Below are positions 7,407 through 14,206 of a DNA stretch of 15,405 nucleotides, one piece after another; the first letter of the stretch is position 1; each line of letters begins with the position of its first letter. Made by a program: the position numbers and the translations under genes. The notes below the pieces were generated by a model. The model was given only the letters and a program-made list of their open reading frames with translations. It made no database searches and was not told the origin of the DNA. The DNA comes from a candidate division WWE3 bacterium. Its GTDB lineage: Bacteria > Patescibacteriota > WWE3 > UBA101185 > UBA10185. The stretch spans positions 1-15,405 of the forward strand of contig JAGQNX010000030.1 in the NCBI GenBank assembly GCA_020427865.1. Reading direction: 5' to 3'.

Positions 7407-10250
7407 ATGTTCAAAGAAGTACCCAACGTAAATAACTTTGCAGAACCTGAAGCAGAAATATTAAAGTTTTGGAAACAAAATAAAATATTCGAAAAATCAG
7501 TAGAGCAAAGGCCCGAAGATAATCTTTATGTATTTTATGATGGCCCGCCATTTATATCGGGATTGCCTCATTATGGCCACCTTATAGTCTCCATAGTAAA
7601 AGACCTAATTCCTAGATATCAAACAATGAAAGGTAAACGTGTGGAGCGTATTTGGGGTTGGGATGCGCACGGTTTGACTGTAGAAAGTAAAGTAGTAAAA
7701 GAATTAGGTATTCGAGATAGAACAGAAATAGAAAACTTTGGCTTGGAAGAATTTACAAAAGCCTGTTATGAATACACATCAAAAACACTAGAAGCATGGC
7801 CATGGTATATAGACAGAATAGGTCGTTGGGTAGATATGGACAATGCATATAAAACAATAGATAAATCTTATATGGAATCCGTAATGTGGGTATTTAAACA
7901 GCTGTATGATAAAGGTCTTATATATAAAGGTTTAAGAACATCTCTATTTTGCACAACATGTGGTACGCCAGTGTCAAACTTTGAGGTAGCTATGGACAAT
8001 ACCTATAAAGATGTTGAAGATCCTGCAGTTACAATAAAATTTAAATTAAAAGATTCCCCAAAATTCCATAACACTAGTATATTGGCATGGACTACTACAC
8101 CATGGACACTACCTTCAAATAGAGCCTTAGCTGTATCAGAAAATGATGATTACGTATTAGTTAATTCAAACGCAGAAAATTATATATGTGCAAAGGCACG
8201 ATTAGACTATGTATTTAAAGACTTACAATATAACGTAGAAAAAGAATTTAAAGGTATTGAACTAGTAGGAGAATCCTATGAACCCCTCTATACATTTTAT
8301 ACCTACACTGAGAATGAGTTTAAAGTATATGCTTATGAAGGTATGGCAACTGTAGATGAAGGAACAGGTATAGTTCATTCAGCTCCAGGATTTGGAGCAA
8401 TAGACACCGAAATGGGAGAGCACTATAACTTAACTGTGATGTTAACTATAGATGATCAAGGTAAGTTTTTAGCAGGTAACAACGGTACAAATCCTTGGGA
8501 AGGTCAATACTTTTCAGATACCAACAATTCTATAACAGAAGATCTTAAACAAAGAGGATTACTGTTTAGAGCAGAGACCATAACCCACAGATTTCCTTAT
8601 CATGATAGATGCGACACTTTATTAATTCAGCGAGCTCAGCAATCATGGTTTGTAGATGTAAATAGCCTAAAATCAAGATTGATTGAACTTAATAAGGATA
8701 TAAACTGGATCCCAGAAAGTGTAAAACACAATAGATTTGATAAAGGTATAGAACAAGCACCCGATTGGTGTATATCTAGAAATCGTTTTTGGGCAACTCC
8801 AATGCCAGTATGGGAGTCCGATACTGGCGATCGAATAGTTGTAGGCTCTATAGCTGAGTTAGAGGAACTTTCAGGTCAAAAAGTAAAAGATCTACATAGA
8901 CCTTATATAGACGAAATAACTATAAAAAAAGACGGCAAAGTTTACACAAGAATACCTGAGGTTTTAGATTCATGGTTTGAAGCTGGATCAATGCCATATG
9001 GACAAATACACTATCCATTCGAAAATAAAGCAAAGTTTGACAACAACTTTCCTGGGGATTTTATAGTCGAATACATAGCCCAAGTAAGAGCATGGTTTTA
9101 TGTAATGCATGTGCTTTCTGGGGCACTGTATGACACAAATGCTTTTAAAAATGTAATTGCTTATGGGGTAATGGCAGGTAATGACGGTAGAAAAATGAGT
9201 AAAACCTATGGTAATTACGATGATCCAAAAGAAACCCTAGAGACTATTGGTGGAGATGCTCTACGTTTATATTTGGTAAATTCGCCTTTAATGACTGGTG
9301 GAAACGTAAATTTTGACGGTGTAGAGCTTAAAAACAAATCCAAAAAGGTTTTAAACCCTTTATGGAATAGTTTGAAGTTTTTTTCAACCTATGCAAATTC
9401 TGCAAATTGGACACCAAGTGAATCAGTAGTATCGGATAACTTACTCGATAAATGGATATTAGGTCAATTGGAAACTACAAGACAAACATTTGTTGAAAAC
9501 ATAGACAAATACAATATTCCACCTGCGGTAGAGGCATTAGAGGTATTTGTTGATGATCTTTCTAGATGGTATGTACGAAGATCAAGAGATAGGATTTCTA
9601 ATGGGGAGGCTGCTGCTTTAACTACTTTATATAACGTTTTATTAGGGTTTTCCAAAATTGCTGCACCAGTAGTACCTTTTATAGCAGAATACATTTATCA
9701 AACACTAAAACAAGACAACGATATAGAGTCGGTGCATTTGTGTGATTTCCCACAGAGTTTTACAACAGTAGATGTTGCTTTACAAACCAATATGCAACTT
9801 ACACAAGATATAGTTTCTACAGCACATTCAATTCGTTCAAATAACAATATATCAGTTAGACAACCATTAAGTACGCTGGCGTATAAGGCAGAAACAGCGT
9901 TAGCACATGACTACTTAGAAATAATTAAAGACGAAATTAATGTTAAAGAAATCACAACAGTAGTAGATCAAAATTTACCAACGCTAGAAGCCCAAGGAGT
10001 TGTTGTAAGTTTGGACACAGCTCTAACTAAAGAACTAGAGTTAGAAGGTATTGCAAGAAATTTTGTACGAAAGATACAACAAATGCGTAAAAATGAAGGT
10101 ATGAATGTAACAGACTTAATCGAAGTAACATACCCGAATGATGTAGTAAATCTACAACAAGCAGTGCAAATACACGAAGATTACATAAAGAGCAAAATAC
10201 AAGCTACTTCAATAATAATAGCTGATGCTTACAATATTAAAAAAATATAA
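7407..10250 (+). CDS. ileS: isoleucyl-tRNA synthetase, type 2 (eukaryote/archaeal-like)
   Basis: IleRS charges tRNA-Ile and edits misactivated valine. The 947-residue class I synthetase shows the HIGH-type motif in DGPPFISGLPHYGHL (HYGH at 55-58), GWDAHGLTVE, the CP1 editing domain (WTTTPWTLPSNRALAV and GTGIVHSAPGFGAID), ISRNRFWATPMPVW, DSWFEAGSMPYGQ, and the KMSKS loop as KMSK at 596-599. A C-terminal anticodon-binding domain follows (DKWILGQLETTRQ onward). The DGPPF..GLPHYGH wording and DSWFEAGSMPY are those of type 2 enzymes, the group that includes eukaryotic and mupirocin-resistant bacterial forms, and not the DGPPYANG.IHIGH form of type 1. The C-terminal zinc-binding cysteines of type 1 enzymes are absent. 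At 947 residues it is somewhat shorter than most type 2 enzymes. The last 26 bases overlap rodA. Confidence 0.96.
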   Translation: MFKEVPNVNNFAEPEAEILKFWKQNKIFEKSVEQRPEDNLYVFYDGPPFISGLPHYGHLIVSIVKDLIPRYQTMKGKRVERIWGWDAHGLTVESKVVKELGIRDRTEIENFGLEEFTKACYEYTSKTLEAWPWYIDRIGRWVDMDNAYKTIDKSYMESVMWVFKQLYDKGLIYKGLRTSLFCTTCGTPVSNFEVAMDNTYKDVEDPAVTIKFKLKDSPKFHNTSILAWTTTPWTLPSNRALAVSENDDYVLVNSNAENYICAKARLDYVFKDLQYNVEKEFKGIELVGESYEPLYTFYTYTENEFKVYAYEGMATVDEGTGIVHSAPGFGAIDTEMGEHYNLTVMLTIDDQGKFLAGNNGTNPWEGQYFSDTNNSITEDLKQRGLLFRAETITHRFPYHDRCDTLLIQRAQQSWFVDVNSLKSRLIELNKDINWIPESVKHNRFDKGIEQAPDWCISRNRFWATPMPVWESDTGDRIVVGSIAELEELSGQKVKDLHRPYIDEITIKKDGKVYTRIPEVLDSWFEAGSMPYGQIHYPFENKAKFDNNFPGDFIVEYIAQVRAWFYVMHVLSGALYDTNAFKNVIAYGVMAGNDGRKMSKTYGNYDDPKETLETIGGDALRLYLVNSPLMTGGNVNFDGVELKNKSKKVLNPLWNSLKFFSTYANSANWTPSESVVSDNLLDKWILGQLETTRQTFVENIDKYNIPPAVEALEVFVDDLSRWYVRRSRDRISNGEAAALTTLYNVLLGFSKIAAPVVPFIAEYIYQTLKQDNDIESVHLCDFPQSFTTVDVALQTNMQLTQDIVSTAHSIRSNNNISVRQPLSTLAYKAETALAHDYLEIIKDEINVKEITTVVDQNLPTLEAQGVVVSLDTALTKELELEGIARNFVRKIQQMRKNEGMNVTDLIEVTYPNDVVNLQQAVQIHEDYIKSKIQATSIIIADAYNIKKI

Positions 10251-11292
10251 TCTAACGTTGGTATTATTTCCAATTTTGCTGTTTTTACTGGGAGTGATTA
10301 CAATACACTCAATTACACCCGAGCGTACAAATAATCAATTACTCTTTTTTTCTATTGGCGCAGCCATATATATAATACTGGCAAGTATTGACTACACAGT
10401 CCTAAAATATTATTGGTGGGTACCCTATATTAGTGTTGTAGGATTATTAATACTAACTTTTATTATAGGAAAAGCTGTTGGAGGCTCTGTTCGATGGATT
10501 ACAATAGGTCCTATGGCTCTACAAGCCTCAGAATTTGCAAAAGTAGCATTAGTTATATCTACATCCGCAATAATCTCAAAAGTAGCAAAAAAAGCGCAAG
10601 TTACGATTAAAAATGCAGTGTACACAATTGTAATATCTATGCCGATGGTTGTGCTAATTATTACACAGCCAGATTTAGGAACTACACTTGCCTTAATATT
10701 TATTCTAGTTGGATTATTATACTTTGCAGGATTAAACAGAAAGATATTTATACTTGGGAGTCTCTTAATAATATTAGCCGCAAATCCTCTTTGGAATAGT
10801 TTACATGATTACCAAAAAAACAGAATATTAGTGTTTCTAAATCCACAACTAGATACAAAGGGTGCAGGATATAATGTAGTACAGTCTATTATTGCGGTAG
10901 GTTCAGGTGGATTAAGTGGCCAAGGATTTGGTAGAGGTACACAGTCGCATTTACAGTTTTTACCTGCATATTGGACAGATTTTATTTTTGCGTCATATGC
11001 AGAAGAATGGGGATTTATTGGCGTAGTTTTGTTAATTCTATTATGTATTGGGCTACACTTTTCTTTATTATTTATGGCCGCAAACATTAAGGACACTTTT
11101 GGGGTACTTCTTATAATAGGTGCATTTTTAATGTTCTTTATACAATTTGTTATTAACGTAGGTATGAACATTGGACTTATGCCAGTCACGGGAATACCTT
11201 TGCCTTTTGTATCCTATGGGGGAAGTTCACTAATAGCATCGTGTATGTTACTTGGAATAGCGCAATCAGTTTGGGTTTATCGAAATGTTTAA
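10225..11292 (+). CDS. rodA: RodA, elongation peptidoglycan glycosyltransferase (SEDS family)
   Basis: RodA polymerises lipid II for side-wall growth, normally with a class B PBP and the MreBCD elongasome. The 355-residue protein is almost entirely membrane helices (about nine or ten). Diagnostic segments are GGSVRWITIG.M.LQASEFAK, TQPDLGTTLAL, then the extracytoplasmic loop RILVFLNPQLDTKGAGYNVVQS and GSGGLSGQGFGRGTQSHLQFLP. The catalytic Asp is at residue 252 in YWTDFIFASYAEEWGF, and the late PVTGIPLPFVSYGGSS follows. The loop wording (GAGYNV.QS, GTQS.L.FLP..TDFIFA) is RodA rather than FtsW, so the organism has both paralogues. The start ATG lies inside ileS (26-base overlap), so expression is probably coupled. 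No mreB, PBP2 or other elongasome gene is in view. Confidence 0.93.
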   Translation: MLTILKKYNLTLVLFPILLFLLGVITIHSITPERTNNQLLFFSIGAAIYIILASIDYTVLKYYWWVPYISVVGLLILTFIIGKAVGGSVRWITIGPMALQASEFAKVALVISTSAIISKVAKKAQVTIKNAVYTIVISMPMVVLIITQPDLGTTLALIFILVGLLYFAGLNRKIFILGSLLIILAANPLWNSLHDYQKNRILVFLNPQLDTKGAGYNVVQSIIAVGSGGLSGQGFGRGTQSHLQFLPAYWTDFIFASYAEEWGFIGVVLLILLCIGLHFSLLFMAANIKDTFGVLLIIGAFLMFFIQFVINVGMNIGLMPVTGIPLPFVSYGGSSLIASCMLLGIAQSVWVYRNV

Positions 11293-11295
11293 AAA

Positions 11296-11304
11296 TGTTA
11301 TAGT
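11296..11304 (+). promoter_or_regulatory. probable extended -10 promoter, leaderless, for the LytR_C protein
   Basis: TGtTATAGT matches the extended -10 pattern, and the hexamer ends six bases before the ATG at 11311, the same spacing as TATACT before ileS. It occupies the 18-base gap after rodA. No Shine-Dalgarno is present. No convincing -35 is seen, which extended -10 promoters can do without. Confidence 0.45.
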
Positions 11305-11310
11305 TCTCTT

Positions 11311-12633
11311 ATGAATGGAATAATTCTAACTTTAGTAGATAATGAATTAAAAGTCAGTATTAACTCCAAAACTGGCACTATAAATGCTAGTACAAAACTA
11401 GACGAGACTGTTGCAACTCAGTCTAAGATACTAAACCCAGAAGCCTTTGCAAAAGCATTACAAGATCTTTTAGTAGAAAATATAGAATCAACAAGGCATA
11501 AGTTACCCCTTAACATTTTATTAGGTCCCGAAACAACATTACTTAGATTTTTAACAGTTAATAAAAAGCAAGCGAGTGAAAATCTGGAGGATAACATATT
11601 ATCTAGGGTAGGTGATATTGATCTAGAAAAGTACTATTATAGCTACCAGAAAATTGCACCTTTTGTATATCAATTTGTAGCTGTAGAAAAAGATGTAATG
11701 GAAGCACTGCTCACAGTATCTACAAATCTAGGTTATATAATTAATAGTATATTTCCTTGGGTAGGGGTGTTGCCAAAACTTATAAATGACAATAATCCCT
11801 CTATATTTTTAGCAAAACAACAGAACAAACAAGTATTAGCTTTATCAGAACTAAATGGCATTTATCATACAGGAATTTATGAAAGCGATGTATCCGCGAA
11901 AGATCTGCAAGAAATGGTACAACAATTAGCTATTTATAAAAGAGAAGAACCCATCAAACGCATTTTTACTATAAATAATTTAGATTTTGCTATTAAAGGT
12001 GACATAAATGTAGAAAGATTTTCTACACCCGTAAACTCAATTACAAGTGAGCCAGAATTTGAATTGCACAATATATTTATGGAAGTGGTAACAAATGAAA
12101 CATTACTACACTCACAATTAAACTTATTAAACGTTCTTCCTACACCTGTAGTACAACGCAATAAAACTATGGTAGCAGTGGGAACTCTAATTGCACTGTT
12201 AGCCGTAGGACTAGGTGGATATTTTTCTTATGATCAGTTTATGTCTAAAGAAGTAGGAGAAGTTGCAGGTGAGAATATAAATACACAAACTGTAATACCA
12301 CCAAAACCTATAGAAGAAACTAAGCAAGAAGAACCTAAAAAAGATGAAATAAATAAAAAAGATCTACAAATAAGGATAGAGAACGGTGCAGGCATTGCAG
12401 GTATAGCAGGTACAACACAAACAACCTTAGAAGAACTAGGGTATACAGTAGTAAGCATAGGTAACTCTGAGGAACCTAGTAGAGAAACGACTCTAATTAA
12501 GTTCAAAAATAGTAAAGAGACCTATAGATTAACCCTAGTGGAAGACCTCAAGGACAAGTTTGAATTAGTTCTTGAAGGAGATCTTCCAGAATCCACAGAC
12601 TACGACGTCCTAATAGTTGTAGGACAAAACTAA
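11311..12633 (+). CDS. membrane protein with PilM/GspL-like N-terminal region and C-terminal LytR_C domain
   Basis: Function unknown. Three parts are visible in 440 residues. Residues 1 to about 280 are soluble and resemble the actin-like PilM/GspL assembly proteins in pattern: an alternating strand start (GIILTLVDNELKVSI), LNPEAFAKALQDLL, then ILLGPETTLLRFLTV, a helix, and VYQFVAVEKDVMEALLTVSTNLGY. This resemblance is weak and is inference. A single membrane helix spans about 286-306 (MVAVGTLIALLAVGLGGYF), just after LNLLNVLP, a wording reminiscent of PilN starts. A proline/charged linker follows. Residues 351-440 match the LytR_C (LytR/CpsA/Psr C-terminal) domain: LQIRIENGAGIAGIAGTTQTTLEELGYTV, ending DVLIVVGQN. 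The predicted topology is cytoplasmic N-terminus and LytR_C outside. No catalytic LCP domain is present. The stop overlaps the next start by one base (TAATG). Confidence 0.8.
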   Translation: MNGIILTLVDNELKVSINSKTGTINASTKLDETVATQSKILNPEAFAKALQDLLVENIESTRHKLPLNILLGPETTLLRFLTVNKKQASENLEDNILSRVGDIDLEKYYYSYQKIAPFVYQFVAVEKDVMEALLTVSTNLGYIINSIFPWVGVLPKLINDNNPSIFLAKQQNKQVLALSELNGIYHTGIYESDVSAKDLQEMVQQLAIYKREEPIKRIFTINNLDFAIKGDINVERFSTPVNSITSEPEFELHNIFMEVVTNETLLHSQLNLLNVLPTPVVQRNKTMVAVGTLIALLAVGLGGYFSYDQFMSKEVGEVAGENINTQTVIPPKPIEETKQEEPKKDEINKKDLQIRIENGAGIAGIAGTTQTTLEELGYTVVSIGNSEEPSRETTLIKFKNSKETYRLTLVEDLKDKFELVLEGDLPESTDYDVLIVVGQN

Positions 12634-12968
12634 TGAATACTCAAAATTTAAACGGCTTTAGATGTGTAAATTGTGGTGCAAGTATATCCTATGAGGCACC
12701 AGGAACTAAAAACAGAAACCATTGCCCAAAATGCTTATATTCTAAACATGTAGATTCATATATTCCAGGAGATCGAAATAGTGACTGTAAAGGTAATATG
12801 GCACCCATAAAGATTTGTTTTAAAGAGGATGGGGAACAATTAGTAGTGCACAAATGTAACAATTGTGGGTTTATAAGATGGAACCGTATAGCAGGAGATG
12901 ATGATGAAAATGTTCTAGAAACATTACCTATAGTGGATTACAAAAGCTTGAAAGATAAACAACCATAG
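12633..12968 (+). CDS. RNHCP-domain zinc-ribbon protein
   Basis: A 111-residue protein of the RNHCP family, named for the motif seen here as KNRNHCPKC at residues 26-34. Cysteine pairs C11/C14, C31/C34 and C75/C78, plus C52 and C62, suggest two zinc sites; later conserved pieces are PGDRNSDCKGNMAPI and VHKCNNCGFIRWNRIAGDDD. The biochemical role of this family is not established; nucleic-acid binding is a guess from the zinc ribbons. It starts on the A of the preceding stop codon (TAATG), implying coupling, and lies 12 bases before the longest rplU frame. A link to ribosome assembly is suggested only by that neighbourhood. Length is typical and the gene is complete. Confidence 0.88.
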   Translation: MNTQNLNGFRCVNCGASISYEAPGTKNRNHCPKCLYSKHVDSYIPGDRNSDCKGNMAPIKICFKEDGEQLVVHKCNNCGFIRWNRIAGDDDENVLETLPIVDYKSLKDKQP

Positions 12969-12976
12969 TGTAATAT
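12969..12976 (+). promoter_or_regulatory. possible promoter abutting rplU
   Basis: TGTAAT (12969-12974, five of six matches to TATAAT) ends six bases before ATG 12981, repeating the spacing seen before ileS and the LytR_C gene. An overlapping TAATAT (12971-12976) would instead place the start of transcription near 12983 and favour ATG 12990. No Shine-Dalgarno precedes either ATG. Confidence 0.35.
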
Positions 12977-12980
12977 CCAT

Positions 12981-13319
12981 ATGTTGACTATGAGCAAATA
13001 TGCAGTTATAAAAGTGAATAACGAACAAATCCTTGTATCTGAAGGTGATGTTTTTAAAATTAATAAATCTGATAACTTAAATACAGAAGTTTTGTTGTAC
13101 ACCGCAGAAAATCAAACTTTAGTGGGTACACCAGTAGTATCTGGGGTTAAAGTAACGCTAGAAAAACTTGAAGACTCAAGAGATCGCAAAATAAGTGTTA
13201 ACAGATTTAAAGCTAAATCACGCTATCATAAAAACAAAGGACACAGACAAGAAGTTTCTACTGTAAAAGTAACTGCTATTACCGAAGCTAAAACAAAAAC
13301 TAAAAAGGAGGAAAACTAA
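12981..13319 (+). CDS. rplU: 50S ribosomal protein L21
   Basis: L21 binds 23S rRNA in the large subunit. The core matches the family from YAVIKVNNEQILVSEGDVF, through VGTPVVSGVKV, to the C-terminal RYHKNKGHRQEVSTVKVTAI, followed by a lysine-rich tail. The full length is 112 residues, normal for L21. Two in-frame starts are possible: ATG 12981 (MLTMSKYAV) and ATG 12990 (MSKYAV), the latter closer to typical L21 N-termini. I give the longer form because of the -10-like box six bases upstream, but the choice is uncertain. It lies three bases before rpmA, the usual L21-L27 pairing, and its last codons contain the rpmA ribosome binding site. Confidence 0.94.
   Translation: MLTMSKYAVIKVNNEQILVSEGDVFKINKSDNLNTEVLLYTAENQTLVGTPVVSGVKVTLEKLEDSRDRKISVNRFKAKSRYHKNKGHRQEVSTVKVTAITEAKTKTKKEEN
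13306..13311 (+). promoter_or_regulatory. Shine-Dalgarno of rpmA
   Basis: AGGAGG, a perfect anti-16S match, sits 11 bases before the rpmA ATG, inside the last codons of rplU. It is the only strong Shine-Dalgarno I found in front of a gene in this window. It serves a gene internal to an operon, in contrast to the genes with -10-like boxes next to their start codons. Confidence 0.8.
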
Positions 13320-13322
13320 CCC

Positions 13323-13586
13323 ATGGCACATAAAAAGGCAGGATCATCAAAAGCCACACAAGGTGGAAATGTTAAAGGCAAACATCTAGGTGTTAAGACT
13401 TTTGGTGAAGCTGTAGTACAACCAGGTACCATAATAGTTCGTCAGCGAGGCAAACATTTCCTTCCAGGTAAAAATGTAGGACTTGGCAAAGATTTTACAA
13501 TATTCTCTAAGATTCATGGTATTGTTAAATTTGTTAACACTAACGATAAGCGTAAAAGAATCGACGTAGAAAAAATGCTAGCCTAA
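13323..13586 (+). CDS. rpmA: 50S ribosomal protein L27
   Basis: L27 sits near the peptidyl transferase centre, where its flexible N-terminus contacts tRNA ends. The 87-residue protein has the standard MAHKKAGSSK start with no cleavable N-terminal extension of the Firmicutes type. KHLGVKTFGEAVVQPGTIIV, RQRGKHFLPGKNVGLGKD and FTIFSKIHGIVKF follow. It is complete and of normal length, translated from the AGGAGG site in the end of rplU. Its TAA stop overlaps the lepB stop on the other strand by four bases (CTAA), so the two transcription units converge with no spacer. Confidence 0.97.
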   Translation: MAHKKAGSSKATQGGNVKGKHLGVKTFGEAVVQPGTIIVRQRGKHFLPGKNVGLGKDFTIFSKIHGIVKFVNTNDKRKRIDVEKMLA

Positions 13587-13594
13587 AAGTAGGC
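13581..13594. terminator. small hairpin at the rpmA/lepB convergent junction
   Basis: GCCTA (13581-13585) pairs with TAGGC (13590-13594) round a four-base loop, covering both stop codons. Read on the minus strand it is followed, five bases later, by six T residues (A-run at 13570-13575 on plus), so it could weakly terminate lepB transcription. On the plus strand no T-run follows. A five-base-pair stem is marginal. Confidence 0.25.
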
Positions 13595-14206
13595 AAAATC
13601 ACCTATAGTTAATTTTATTTCTCCAATAACATTAGTGAATACTTTGGTAAGGTGTTCCATGCTATATATAGTGTCTACTAACCTAATACGGTTGAACGGA
13701 AAAAATATAACGAAGCCTTTGCCTAATATTGAATTATTAGAAATAGCGCCCCACACACGGGAATCGCGACTGTTTTCCCTATTATCTCCCATTACGAAAT
13801 AACTATTGCCATCTACAATATAAGGACTAAGTGACGAAAGTTGGTCTGAAAATGTCATTCCATAAACATATGGTTCATCTAAAGCACTATCATTTACATA
13901 TACTTTGTTATTTTTTAAGTAAATAACATCTCCAGGCAAACCAATGACTCTCTTAATTATTGGAGTTACATTATCCACAGGGCTCTTAAAAATAACTACA
14001 TCACCCCGCTTTAATGATGTAACATGGGTACTTACCTTCTCGGCAATTATCTGGTCTCCATCATGTAATGTTGGATACATGGAATCCCCTGTAACTTGCA
14101 TAGGTTGACCAATAAATGCATATACTAGAATAAAAACTGCAATGCCTATAAAAGCTATTTCTAATAAATCTAAAATAATTTTTAAAAAAGAGCGAAATAC
14201 ATTCAT
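13583..14206 (-). CDS. lepB: signal peptidase I
   Basis: Type I signal peptidase cleaves signal peptides from exported proteins at the outer face of the membrane. I take ATG 14206 as the start: it overlaps the upstream GH18 stop as ATGA and gives a 207-residue protein that begins directly with a short basic stretch and one membrane helix (about 12-32, LEIAFIGIAVFILVYAFIG). Extending to 14272 would add 22 residues that overlap the GH18 gene and resemble nothing. Box B has the catalytic Ser in GDSMYPTL (S42). Box D has the general-base Lys in IIKRVIGLPGD (K85). Box E is GDNRENSRDSRVWG at 140-153. The single membrane helix and size resemble Gram-positive SipS-type enzymes. Coupling to a secreted hydrolase gene fits its role. 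Confidence 0.95.
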   Translation of the reverse strand: MNVFRSFLKIILDLLEIAFIGIAVFILVYAFIGQPMQVTGDSMYPTLHDGDQIIAEKVSTHVTSLKRGDVVIFKSPVDNVTPIIKRVIGLPGDVIYLKNNKVYVNDSALDEPYVYGMTFSDQLSSLSPYIVDGNSYFVMGDNRENSRDSRVWGAISNNSILGKGFVIFFPFNRIRLVDTIYSMEHLTKVFTNVIGEIKLTIGDFAYF

